Assembly: GCF_002234675.1 (NCBI RefSeq)
Contig: NC_019878.2
Span: forward strand, 3,970,688-4,034,687
DNA: 64,000 nt
Reading direction: 5' to 3'
Source of the DNA: Oryzias latipes
Taxonomy: Eukaryota > Chordata > Actinopteri > Beloniformes > Adrianichthyidae
The notes beneath the pieces are model-generated. The model ran no database searches. It was not told the DNA's origin and was given only the letters and a program-made list of their open reading frames with translations. Shown here piece by piece: positions 11,750 through 23,600 of this stretch. Position 1 is the stretch's first letter, and every line of letters starts with the position of its first letter. A program made the translations under genes and the position numbers.

Positions 11750-13034
11750 TGTATGTATGTATGTATGTATGTATGTATGTATGAATGAATGTATGTATGT
11801 ATGTATGTATGTATGTATGTATGTATGTATGTATGTATGTATGTATGTATGTATGTATGTATGTATGTATGTATGTATGTATGTATGTATGTATGTATGT
11901 ATGTATATATACATGAGGACTAGATGTGTTAGAAAAATGTTTTTGCCGATATATCACGATAGATCGTTTAGCAATACTTGTATTGATTCAAAATGCTGTC
12001 AGGATATTTATCTAATTATTAATTTAATTATTTGTATTCTTTATGAGAGTGATGTTTCCTTTGATCGTTTGTGCATTTTCTACAACCTTAAATAGACTTT
12101 TCTGTCTGTCAAACAGCCAGAGTTAAGATGAATGACATGATGGAAACAAATTCACTTTGATGCAGACTCCTTTCTATTTATTTTTTTATTTATATATTTT
12201 TATCCAGTGAACCCGATAAATTATATTAATTTTATTTTATATTAGGAAGCAGCTGTTAGTTTGTCTGGAATCATAAGGGGTAAGTATGAGCCCCGCCCCC
12301 GCCTCTCTACCTGTTCGTTGTTTTCCTCCGCGTGCAACCCCCCTCCAGCGTATTCTACACAGAAAGCCTAACATACGGTCATCGTAGCAGCAAGGTGAAA
12401 GTAGGGGCCCCGTAACGCCAATTTAAATAATTTTACGCGGAAATGGGTGGTTTTAGTGTAGGGGAATAAAATAATTTTTCTTTTTCTGGGCGCTCACGTT
12501 TCCCCTAAGAGATCGCCACTGACAGTCTTTCCAGAAAAACTTTCCATCCATGACAGACTCTGGTTGGCGTTCACAGCTGCAGACACGCCCCCTCCACGCG
12601 TTCACACTGCTCTCTTCCTCCTGCCTGCTCTGACGGTGTTAAAGGCACCACGACAATCTGAGAACATGATAGTCCTTTTACTAGACCACAGAGAGCCACA
12701 GCACAGGGAGGAAAGAGACGCATTTTGGACCGTTTAGCTCTTTCCGCCATCGTATATCTTTGGTAGCGTACTGTCTGAACAACAGCCCCGTCCCCGGTGC
12801 ACACAATAGCCAGACAGACCTCTCCTCTTCAGCGAGAATAGCAAAATTAATATCATCATTAATTAACGGAAAACTGACTGACTTAATATGGCAGATGACG
12901 TTTATATCTTGTGGGACACAAAATTCGACTTCTCTAGTACCGATAGCAGAACCGTTGAGGTCAGATCTTACCGATACTGCGGTCTTGATGAATGTTGCCC
13001 TGGGGCTCGTTCAATACCGGGGCTCGGTACCCAT
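11476..13034. mobile_element. probable hAT-like DNA element, degenerate
   Basis: The right border GGTACCCATCCCTAG and the left part (ATCGATCCGATATT, CTTATCGATACTTTTT) resemble termini of fish hAT-like elements. A second terminus-like sequence CAGGGGTGCTCACACTTTTT lies at about 11648. An ATGT microsatellite is nested inside. No transposase domain seen. Confidence 0.4.
11719..11908. repeat. (ATGT)n microsatellite
   Basis: About 46 tetranucleotide copies with one ATGA interruption. Produces artefactual Met-Tyr-Val-Cys and Tyr-Ile-His-Thr reading frames. Confidence 0.98.
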
Positions 13035-13135
13035 CCCTAGTTACTAACAGATAGAGTTAATAATGAAACATGTTACTAATGACTCTAGTTTCTAAATACT
13101 TTAGCTCCTAATGACTAGATGACTAAGAGTTACTA
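13035..13135. repeat. GTTACTAATGACTAGA-type tandem repeat, right fragment
   Basis: TAGTTACTAACAGATAGAG and following units match the array at 8206-8960. It is separated from it by Gypsy and DNA-element sequence. Confidence 0.75.
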
Positions 13136-14500
13136 TGTCCACAGAATGAAACCGGATTTGCTGTCTATGTCTCCATTTTTACAAACAGGACTCTTATTAT
13201 GTCCAAAGCTGCACAGTAAGGGAGGCAGCTTTTCCCTTTGACTAGAGCCTCCCAGGAAATCTGTGCAGGAAAGCCCGGCTCATGACTGGAGCGCTGCTAC
13301 TATGAAGGATAGAGAGTGGTTGCCATGGTAATTGAACTAGGTTGTACTCCATTTTTCTTTTACCTCAATTTCTCCTCCTCCATCTCCACAGCAGGTGTTT
13401 CACAGTCAGACTTGATCTGCACACTGTCTACCTGTTCATATATGTGCACGTGCAAACATGTTTTATACACGTGCACACCTGGCCCCGAATGCACAGCAGC
13501 TGATTTACTGATGCTGACCGAACATTTCCAACATGCTGCCTACCCATAACCCCCAGTCTGTCAGCATGCATGTGTGTGTGCACGTGTGTCTGTGGCAAGC
13601 AGGTATTTTTAGGCCTTTGTGACACTTCCACACACTCACACACAGGTGTGATAACGGCTGTTCATCCACTGAGGTGATAGAAAACACTCAGAGATTCTGT
13701 GTGATCTGTTGCCGTGGAAACCACGACAGAGAGGCGGGAAATCCTTGCTGCAACTATGACATCATCTGCAGAGTAGAAGGTAGCACAAACTGGAGTTGTG
13801 TTGCGTTTGAGACACGTGGGAGAAAGGATGATGGCAGTGGCAGGTCAGTGATGAAGACGTCTGAGCCAGAATCAGTGATGAAGACAGTGATGGCTCTGAG
13901 TAGCAGCTAATCAGGAGCTGGATGGTGTACGACAAATATCAGCGTGTGATTGGTCAGTGTCAGGTAAGAGTTGCATGGAGATGCACCTGTTAAACAGAGT
14001 TTGATCCAGACTCTGTTCAGGGATTTCCTTACAGAAGATCGAATCTGCCATGGCGGTAAATCGAAGTAATGTAAAATTTACCTAAAAGAAGAAACTTTCT
14101 CTTTGATTTCCATTGTTTGTATTTCACTTTGGATTTTGTTTATTTTTTAACTTCCATTTAATTCAGAAAAATGTTGCATAACTAAGCTAAGCCAGAATTC
14201 TCCATAAAGTCTGTCTGAATTCATCTCTGACTCACTCACTGTCTCCTTTAAATCTGGTTACCATGGAAATTAATTATTATCATCAATCATCTTAATTTTT
14301 ATGTAGTGGCATTGGTCTATATGAACAATTAGTTGTTGTCATGGCAGCAAAAGTGACTGACAGGTTCCAGGCTGCACTGAAGAAGAACGCTTTGTGTGTG
14401 ATTGTCATTTTTTATCAGGGATCTGGTGATCCCACAAGTGCTCCTAAATAACAGTGAGCGTGCTCAGATTACAGACATCCTCCTATCCTGGATCTCTGTG
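13136..14500. other. non-coding, no gene recognised
   Basis: Mostly unique-looking sequence. No domain, splice-supported exon or clear repeat was identified. Confidence 0.5.
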
Positions 14501-14519
14501 CACCATCATTCACGTTCCA

Positions 14520-14950
14520 CCGCGATCATCCTTTGACGTATTTTCAAAGCATTGGTCTTTTAATTATGACTATGATGTTTTAAGCCAAACAAAAAAAAAT
14601 CGTGTAATTTTCTATAACATAGTTCTAAAAAAACTAACTAAGTTGTGGGTGAGAGTGTTGGTGGGGAACAACCCCGTTCCCCATCTCATAACTGAGAGCT
14701 CTCTGTTTACACATACTCACCTAACGTTACCGGTGCAACAAAAATGGCAAACAATATCAGCAATATATAAGGAGCATCCAGCCGTACAGTTTGGATCCAG
14801 ATTCCAACTCAAGCAAGTAAAACAAAGACGTTCATGGATCCATTTGTCTGTCACTGGATTACCAGAATGAAACTGAAGGGGGCTTGTGGCTCCCTACTAT
14901 ATATATCCTCCATCATCAGAAAAATGACACAAGAAAATGTTGATAACTCC
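14520..14950. repeat. dispersed repeat, copy A
   Basis: Shares blocks with 40940-41335: a block with TGGTCTTTTAATT then TATGATGTTTTAG, GTGTAATTTTCTATAACATAG, and ATCCTCCATCATCAGAAAAATG. Two decayed copies of one interspersed family; no coding capacity. Confidence 0.55.
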
Positions 14951-15179
14951 AAAAACACAATTTCCTTCAGTGTCCTTCAGTACACTTCCTGTTTGACTGT
15001 AAGTGGTTTCATGTGCTGCCTTCACTTCCTGTTAGAGTCAATAAATCATCGTCGTCTCTGTTCGGTTTTAACCACTTACTGGCTTTTCCTGTTCGACTCA
15101 ATAGCAGCAACGAAGTGCAGATGAAGCAGCTTAAAGAGGAAGTCGACTAGTGTTTTTGTTATGAATGCTCGAACAGCAG

Positions 15180-15280
15180 CAGGGGTTGGCTGTGCATGTG
15201 CACGCAAGTGCGTGTGCACGTTAGGGTGCGTGTGCAAGTGAGAGTGCGTGTGCACGTGAGAGTGCACGTACATGCAAACG
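15180..15280. repeat. GTG/CAC-rich short tandem repeat
   Basis: Imperfect 18-24 bp units of the type GTGAGAGTGCGTGTGCAC, rich in alternating purine-pyrimidine. Confidence 0.7.
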
Positions 15281-16079
15281 CAAACTCTCAGTGAGGAGGT
15301 GCCCGTCTCTTTGTTTAATCCAGTTTCCCTGCACGCTTGTGGGATCCTTACAGGTGAGCAGCACTCTGTTGTCATGGAAACGAGGTACATTTAAGAAGAT
15401 CTCCTCCTGAGAGGAGCGGTCAGTCTGCCCTCTGAGTCCTCATGGGCTCCTTTACTTGATCCCTTTCTCCTTTGCTCTGTTCTACCTGAAGATCGTTTGA
15501 CCTTCAGTCCCGCACAGATCCGACCTTTCACCTCCAGGCTCAGCTGCTCAGATTTCGCCATTTCCTGCCAGAAAACCAAGTGTGGGGATTTGGAGAGGAC
15601 AACCCACAACCGTCCAAACACGGGAGGAAGTGATAACAAAATTTAAAGCATGTAAACAAAAGCACAAGGATATCTGAGCTCTACCAAAGAACTTGTCCGC
15701 AACGCCACTACGAGGAAAGAATGAATGTGGGAGAATGGAGATGGCAGGTTAAAATGCAGAGTCCATGCTTGCAGTCTGTAACAAACGTGGTTTGACCCCG
15801 GTGAAGGGGAGAAGGGGCAGAAATCCAAAGAATAATACATAGTTGTATCTTCTCTACTCTGTCCTGAGTTAAGCAGTCCCATAAATCCTTGATACTCCAA
15901 AAACAAGAAAGCACAAATGTCCCCCAGACCAGATCCTATCACGAAAACACAAATGAGACCAAACAACTCAGAATAATACAACGCAGGAGCAACCTCCAAG
16001 AAGAAACATGACAGCCACAGCTAACCACAGAGCTACTGAACAGCAGCAGTACTTAAGGGCGGCTCAATAAATGGTTAAT
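15281..16079. other. non-coding, no gene recognised
   Basis: One open frame of 118 codons on the minus strand (15999-15643) has no recognisable domain and no coding support. Confidence 0.5.
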
Positions 16080-16126
16080 TTTCAAACGTCTAGACCTATG
16101 TTCACCATAGCTCTAGACGTTTGAAA
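16080..16126. repeat. 47-nt perfect-arm hairpin
   Basis: TTTCAAACGTCTAGA (16080-16094) is exactly complementary to 16112-16126. After one mismatch, CTATG/CATAG extends the stem, leaving a 5-nt loop. Confidence 0.85.
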
Positions 16127-16287
16127 CATGCCTCATGTTAGAAATGTTACCCACATTATCATATTTACAACACCTGTAACCCCCAACCTGCTTTGCAACA
16201 AAAAAACAGACTGATGCCACTACAACAAACGTTACTGTCGCTACGCTAACTCCCAACTTTTTATTAACACCTAAAAAAAAACAAGAA

Positions 16288-17660
16288 ACAATCCAACATC
16301 CATCCATCCATCCATCGTCCTCCGCTTATCCAGGACCAGGTCACGGGGGCAGCAGTCTAAGCAAAGATGCCCAGACTTCCCTTGCCCTGGCCACTTCCTC
16401 CAGCTCCTCTGGGGGGACCCCAAGGTGTTCCCAGGCCAGCTGAGAGACTCAGTTTCTCCAGCGTGTCCTGGGTCTTCCCCGGGGCCTCCACCCAGTGGGA
16501 CATGCCCGGAACACCTCTCCAGGGTGGTGTCCAGGAGGCATCCGGGACTAGATGCCTGAGCCACCTCAACTGGCTCCTTTCGATGTGGAGGAGAAGCGGT
16601 TCTACTCTGAGGTCTCCGCGGGGGACTGAGCTCCTCCCCCTATCTCTAAGGGAGCGCCCCGCCACCCTACAGAGGAAGCTCATTTCAGCCGCCTGTATTC
16701 GGGACCTCGTTCTTTCGGTCATGACCCAAAGCTCCTGACCATAGGTGAGTATTGCATTGAGAGCCTCGGTTTTTGGCTCAGCTCTCTCTTCACCACAACG
16801 GACCGATACAGCGACCGCATAACTACGGACGATGCTCCGATCCGCCTTTCACTCTCAATTTCACGCTGGGGTAGGGACACCCCACCCACAGAGACATGGC
16901 AAACTACTTTTCCCTGGTCGAGAACCATGGCCTTAGATCAGGGGTGTCAAACTCATTTCCACCGAGAGCCACATCAGCATAGCGGCTGTCCTCAAAGGGC
17001 CGGATATAACTTATACATGTAACTAAATGTAAAATATTATTTATTATAACTTTTGAAAGTGACAATTACAGTTGCATAGAAAACATGTTTGCTTGTTATT
17101 CTAGCATAAATCCTTTTAAATTAGATTCTGTCAGGTTAGGTTATATGGACAGTGTTTCAGTCATAATTTATAGTTGCCCAATCCGATATTTCATGGCAGA
17201 TTTCCCCTAGATATGAATAAATACACACCAGTTTTTAATTTTTATTTTAAGAAATCAAAAACTTTTATGCTCTCAGGGGCCACATAAAATGACATGGAGG
17301 GCCACATTTGGCCCCCGGGCCTTGAGTTTGACATATGTGCCTTAGATTTAGCGGTGCTGACCCTCATCTCAGCCGCTTCACATTCGGCTGCACACCGCCC
17401 CTATGCATGGAGGTCCCGGCCTGATGACGCCAACAGGACATCATCCTCTGCAAAGAGCAGAGAGGAAATCCTGTGGTCCCCAAACCAGATCTCCTCCGGC
17501 CCCTGGCTGCGCCTAGAAATTCTGTCCATAAAAACTCTGAACAGAACCGGTGATGAAGGGCAGCCCTGCCGGAGTCCAACATCCACCGGGATCACTGGGA
17601 CTGACTCACTGTTCACATAGTTAGTCAGTCCAACATGTCTGGACAATAATTATGTTAGCG
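16288..17660 (-). pseudogene. Rex3/RTE-like LINE remnant
   Basis: The 3' end has a (GATG)n tail (seen as CATC repeats at 16288-16316). The minus strand encodes reverse transcriptase near its 5' limit (17646-17401: FMDRISRRSQ, RISSLLFAEDDVLLASSGRD, matching the FADDVVLLA core). It continues in broken frames toward 16300. Interrupted by a hAT insertion at 16939-17339. 5' truncated. Confidence 0.8.
16939..17339. mobile_element. non-autonomous hAT element inside Rex3
   Basis: The left end is CAGGGGTGTCAAACTCA and the right end GAGTTTGACATATGTG. A perfect 8-bp target duplication CCTTAGAT lies at 16931-16938 and 17340-17347. 401 bp, no transposase. Confidence 0.93.
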
Positions 17661-17664
17661 TATT

Positions 17665-17873
17665 AACCCTTGTGCTATCTTAGATGACCCCACCCTTACA
17701 TTGACGTGTTCTCCCTACCATGACAAAGGTGGATAAAGGTGGAAAGATTTCATGTAATCCATGGACACCAGTGAAGATCACAAATCATAGAAGAAAAAAG
17801 GTTCAACGCACTGTCTAGTGGGTCTAGATGACCCCACTCCCAATGTTAAAGTACCTAGGATAGCACAAGAGTT
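17665..17873 (-). mobile_element. 209-bp MITE family, copy 2
   Basis: Full-length, reversed relative to copy 1. The right terminus has one change (CACAAGAGTT). Immediately follows the Rex3-like remnant. Confidence 0.92.
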
Positions 17874-19700
17874 ATGTTGACTGTAAAACGCCTCAAGAAA
17901 GTATACTTTAAGTTCAGATGACCTGACTCGTCTTCAAGACAACATCATCTGGATGAATCAAAAGCGTTGAATGAGACGACAATTGTTCATTTTACAAATT
18001 CAAGCTGTTTCTCAGCTTCATCATTTCCATGGTCTCAGATCTGGACTTTAATCTGCAGCAAAATAACTTCAACATTGAAGATTCTCAGGTGGGCAAACCT
18101 GGATCTTGTGGTTGCTTTTTTTCTGCTGAAGAATTCAAACCTCAATCACTGCAGGGGAATGGTTGTCATTGTTGTTATGTGTTCTGTGAGATGTTTGTGT
18201 TGTTGCTAAAACACACAATGACTCACTTTTAGTGGTAAAATGGGTTTCTTCTAAAAACGTTTTGTTTGTTCTTCTTAAACAAAGTTTTTCGGGAAGATTG
18301 GGGTTTTCTTTTTGCTGCCGAAGTATTTTTGTTTTTCTGTATTTTTGATGACGTTTTTATGGTGATGAAGATTGTGTTTTCTATTCATTCATGTTTGATC
18401 ATTTAATTTTTTCTGTTTTTTTTAGTTTTCTGTTTTTCTCATTTTTGTGTTTCTTGTTTTTGATTTGTTGTAATTTTTTTTCCTTTCACTCCATGTCTCC
18501 ATAAGCTCCTCCCTCCTTCTTTTTCTAATTCGTCACATGATGTCTTCATCTCCCTCCTCCTCCTCTCAGACCTGCTGACAGATGAAGATGCACAGATGTT
18601 CTTCTTCCTCTTCATTATGTCTCTCAGCTCCGGTCTCTGGTGTGGACCACTTCAGCGGCGTTCCTTTCATACTTCTCCTCCCCGCTCTTCATCGTCCTCG
18701 TCTTCCTCCTCAGCAGATGAAGCTGTGGTGTGACTAAATTGTTGCACAGATGTTCCCTTCCTCTCAAACCCTCCTCTTCCTCTTCACTCCCTGTCTACCC
18801 CACTGTTCATTTCCTCCGTGTCATCCTCCTCCTCTTCCTCCTTGGCGTGTTTAAGTGCTGATGAAGCTGTAGCGTGATGAAGGCGGAGCTCCCTTGTGAT
18901 GGATCGCTTCATTTATTTTCTGAAGGTGGGATGTAATAAACTCATTAGAGCTCTCCCTGATCTGCTGGAGAGAGTGTGTGTTTACATGTGTGGGAGTGTG
19001 TGCATGTTTATGATTGTGTTGTCATGACCGACAGCTCCGCCTCTCTGTACCTCTGACAGCTGATTCGTCACCGTTTTCCTCTTCCTGTGTTGTCCTGACT
19101 TGTTGGACTGAGGTTAAACTTGCAGGAAAAAGTTCAGAGTTTTAAAGAGTAACCACCCAGGGGTTTGTGTGTGTGTTTGTGTGTGTGTGTTTGTGGGGGG
19201 ATCATGTCACATTGACATAAGCACTAACCTTGTGACTGACAGGACAGCTCTCTGTAAAGCTCTCACAGCAACAGACATCTGCAGTCTTCAAGTGTTTTCC
19301 TGATCACCTTCATCATCTTCCTTTCACCTCTAGTTCCAGATGCTGCATTGGAACTGATCTGACATTGAAAGGAAGTGGAGCCAACGCACTTCTCTGTGTA
19401 GCCACTAGCTACAACAAAACATGTCCATGTTCATTTCAGTGTCCGTTTTCACAGCAGGAATGGTCACATTTGTCCTAAAAAGGGGACGATGGACCTTTGA
19501 TTGACACTGCAGGTCTAAAAGCTGCTATAGATTTAAAAGATATAGTAAAAATATTGAAAAGTCAATCAACGGGTTCAACAGTAGCTCCGACTCAATCAGT
19601 CTGTTCCATTTTTTCTATGGACCTTCAACCAACAGAGGCCTAAAAATGGGACAATTCAGTCTCCCTTAATGGGTCCATTTTATGATGGAAATCTTCATGT
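17874..19700. other. non-coding, no gene recognised
   Basis: AT- and T-rich with pyrimidine-rich (CTTCCTC) tracts at 18520-18850. No domain or exon identified. Confidence 0.5.
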
Positions 19701-20620
19701 TCTCCCCGTGCATGTGTGGGTTTTAATAATAATAATAATAATATATTTTATTTAGAATGCGCTTTACATTTTGAGGAACAATCTCAAAGCGCTACAATGT
19801 AAAATAGGAATAACAACAGTTTGCAAATAAGATTGAAGAAAAACAACAACAACAAAAGTACTAAAAAGAATTATTACAAAGGAAGGTCTTTAAGCCTTTT
19901 TTAAAGGTGTCAAGGCTTTGAGGGGCTCTGAGGGATTCAAGGAGGTCGTTCCAGAGTCGAGGGGCAGCAGCCTGAAAGGCTCTGACTCCCATCGTGGTCA
20001 GCCTGGTCCTTGGTTGATGAAGGCAGTGAGTAAAATTTGAGCGGAGTCATCGTGACGTGGCGTGTGGGAAAAGGAGCTCACTGAGGTAGGTAGGGGAAGT
20101 TCCATGGACGCATTGGTAGCTGAGGAGACAGAGTTTGTGGTGAATTCTGGAACGAATGGGTAATCAGTGAAGTGACTGAAGAACAGGAGTGATGTGGGGA
20201 AATTTGCGCCTCCTTGTCAGGACCCTAGCAGCGCAGTTTTGGATGTACTGAAGCTTTTCCAGGCTCCTCCCAGGAATCCTAACAAAGAGAGCATTGCAGT
20301 AGTCAAGTCTGGAGGAGGTAAATGTATGCATGGATGAGTTTTTCTGCATCAGACTGGGTGAGTGAGGGGCGGAGCTTTGCAATATTTTTAAGATGGAAAA
20401 AAGACCCTTTGGAGAGGTGACGTATATGATGATCAAATGTTAGGTTAGAGACGATTTTGACAACCAAGATTTTCATCCCACATGGGTGTTTGATTGCAGT
20501 CCTGCGACAGACTGGCGACCAATCCAGGTTGTCCCCTGCCTTCACCCTTAAGTGCCCGGGATAGGCTCCAGCAGCCCTGTGACCCCCAAAAAACCTGGAC
20601 AAAACAGATTAGAAGATAAA
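19700..20620 (-). mobile_element. tRNA-type SINE split by an L2 LINE 3' end
   Basis: Plus-strand SINE text (TTCTCCCCGTGCATGTGTGG) stops at about 19725 and resumes at about 20490 (GACAGACTGGCGACCAATCC through GGGATAGGCTCCAGCAG). Between them the minus strand carries an L2-type LINE end: YCNALFVRIPGRSLEKLQ and AARVLTRRRKFPHITPVLQS, then APRLWNDL in another frame, ending in (ATT)n. Part of the SINE is missing. Confidence 0.72.
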
Positions 20621-23600
20621 TGAATGAATGAACATTCAAAATGCTGGACCAGACCGGACCGCTCAGTGGAAACAAGGCTTATGGGTTCTGTAGTCAGGAG
20701 CCTGGCAGAGTAGAACGTGCTGTGCATCATAATGAAGTGAAAAAGTGAGTATTGTTAATAAGGTTTGATTCTTATATTTATATTTTTATAAATATAAATT
20801 ATATTAATATTTTTCTGGTTGTTGCAGATAAAAGAGAAGAAGAACCACATAGCTCACTAGAAAAACTTCCTGTCAACCCAGCTTACCAATCGCCCACATC
20901 TTGGCCCCTCTTGGCATTCTGGGAAGTGTAGTCACATTATTTGACTGTTTTGGTTCACTTAATGTGTCCCAAACCTCAATCCATCTTAAGGTCAAAAATA
21001 CAGTATCAAACATCTCAGATAGGTGCAGATGCTTTTTTGAGGGTCATGTTTACTCTGGCAGGTTTGGTTCTGGTCTGATCCAGATCTGTATCTTCTAATG
21101 GTCCTCTTGGATTTGGCAGGTGTTAAAGCTCACCAGAACTCAAGTGACCTGTGGGTTTTTTTAGACCAAAGGTTGTTCATTTGCAGATGAACTCTGGTGA
21201 GGTTCCTTTGAGTGCAGACAGACCTTCCACAGACCACAGAGAGGACGAGGACTAAAGGAAGGAAAGGATGTAAACGCTGCGTTATTGGAGGAGGAAAAAC
21301 TGCCACAGAAGGAATCTGAAGAAATCGTGAAAAAGTTGGATGAGTTGACGTGGGGACGTGAAGAGCTGCAGGCCTTTTTTCCATGTCCTGGTCAGAGCTC
21401 ATTAGCGCCCCCTAATGTTTTAGACAGTTTGGTCCACATTAGGGTTTGGTTCTGTTCCACATGCTGTGTGTGAAAGCGAACCGGACCAGATGATGAGAGA
21501 TGTTCAAAGTGCATCATCTAAAGATTCCAAAATGCAAAGAGTTTGAATCCAACAATGGTTGTTCCTCAGGCAGAAAAGTGGAGAACCTCCATGATTCCAA
21601 AAAAGGTTTTTGAAAAACATGTTCATATTTTTGTCTTCAGTCTTCATTCAAACAGGAAGCTGTCGGGTTTCCTGAAATGTTTCATCAAAGATCCGAACGC
21701 TGCTGCTCCTCTCCGACCCACTAATCCACTTCTGTACATCAGTGAGGGGAGTTCGTTCTCAGCAGCTAAGGGTGACCCACTTAGACATCAGCAGCCCCTC
21801 CACCACCACCACCCTTGTTAGCATCCTCCACTGCGACACTCAGCTCAATTCCTGCCCTGCTGGTTCCCACATAAGTCACTTCTGGACTTTCTGCTCCGGA
21901 GGGAACCTCAGCGATGTCCGCCCCATTTTCAGCCAGCACTGCCGCACCGCAGAGGAACTTATTTTAGGTTGAGGCTCCTCAGAGGCCTAGCTGCTGGCCT
22001 AGACTCTGAGAGTGAAGAAGGAAGAAGAGAAGAGCGTCCATAAACACACTCCTTCATTCTATGAAGTTCCATTCTGGCTCTTCTTTCAGACCACTTTCAG
22101 CATCATCAGGTTCTGTGACCCCTTTTATTGCATATTTATTCCCACTTTTGCTTATCATCATTTAGGATATCAGCTCATCTTTATTTCCAAAAGAGCAGGT
22201 TTTCTTAGGGGAATCTTTTTACTGAGATTTCTCTCTTTTTTTTTTTTTTACATTTTCTCCTCTCTTCATGGATTTGGGTCTGTTTTCCTCACACATGATG
22301 ACAGAAAACACAGTGATGGGAAAATGGGAGCTCCAGCAAATTATTCTGTGAATTAGGGCTCTTCGGCTGAAGTTAGAATTTTTGATCAATAGATGAGACA
22401 GAGAGACGAAGGTCTGCACGCTCTCTGAGTTAGTCCTTACTCTCCGAGATTCTGGAAAACAGCAACAACTTCCCACTCCTTTACAAGCAACAAATCAAGC
22501 TCTACTTGACTTTAATTAATGATCACTATATTTAATTAAGCAAATGTGACTTAATTGTCTTTTTTGTCTGTTTTTTTTTATCTATGCATTTTATCATTTC
22601 TGTTTCTTTGTTGCTTTGACAACAAAGCTTGAAATCAATCAGTCAATCGATTTTTAAGTCATCTCATATCTTTTATGGTAAAATTAAATATTTGACGGTT
22701 TGTTCTGGCAGCTTAACAACTTCCCAAACCTGGACAAAGAAAAGTAATAGTTCTGTTCTTTCCACCCATGGGTCCAACCCCCTACCCACTAGAAAACAAG
22801 GGAATATTCATTATCTAATCAAAGTGTTGAATTTGAAAGTTGTCGTAAATAGAAAAGCAAACAATAAACATAGTATTCCTTATAGGAGACTGAACATGTC
22901 GACTTTTGTTGGAAAGACTTCTTACTATGGAAATTCCTACCGCTGCAGCTCGCCTCCAGTGGTCATTTAAGGAACTGCAACATTCAGTACTTCCTGGTTC
23001 TGGGGATGATGGTTCCAAAGCCAATCCTCTGACTCAGTTTGAGGTTCAAACTCTTCACCAGATCCTCAGACACCCAAAGACCTAAAGGAACCTTTCAAAT
23101 CAAAGGATGGAGGACTCAATGTTCAGCTGTCGACCAGCTTCAGTGCGAGCTGATCCCCCTCAGAGTAAAACCCGTTCCTGATTGTTGCTGCTCTGTAACA
23201 CGAGTGTGACCTGTAGATCCTCATGAGAACCTGTGATGGTCCCAGAGCTTCACTGTGATCTCCCCCAAAGAAGAAGAAGACCACCTGAGACCTTAGCGTA
23301 ATCCACACCAATGAAACATGAAGCCTGTCTACCGTTTCTCAGATTTGGAGGCTGATGGAGGAGTGAAAGAAAGAAAGGGGTCAGACTATTAGAAGCCCTG
23401 AGATCCCGCAGGACTTTCTGCATCTCGCAGGCTTCCCTGCATGCATTTTTAATGAGCAGCTCGCCGTGAATCTCGCCAGCTCTTGTTTCCTCCTGCAGGC
23501 GATAATTGCTGCTCTGGGTTTTTCATTACTGCATCTTCCAGGAATTGTTCTGCTGCTGCAGCTGAGGCGATACGCTAAATGCAGTTAATCTAGACGAGCC

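Noticed and set aside
11708..12095. Met-Tyr-Val-Cys and His-Thr-Tyr-Ile frames
   Set aside because: ATGT microsatellite translated on both strands.
15643..15999. 118-codon minus-strand frame with hydrophobic stretches
   Set aside because: No recognised domain, no splice or promoter context; likely chance.
21405..21419. Additional CTCF motif (AGCGCCCCCTAATGT)
   Set aside because: Only 13 of 15 positions, with mismatches in the core TGG; too weak to list.
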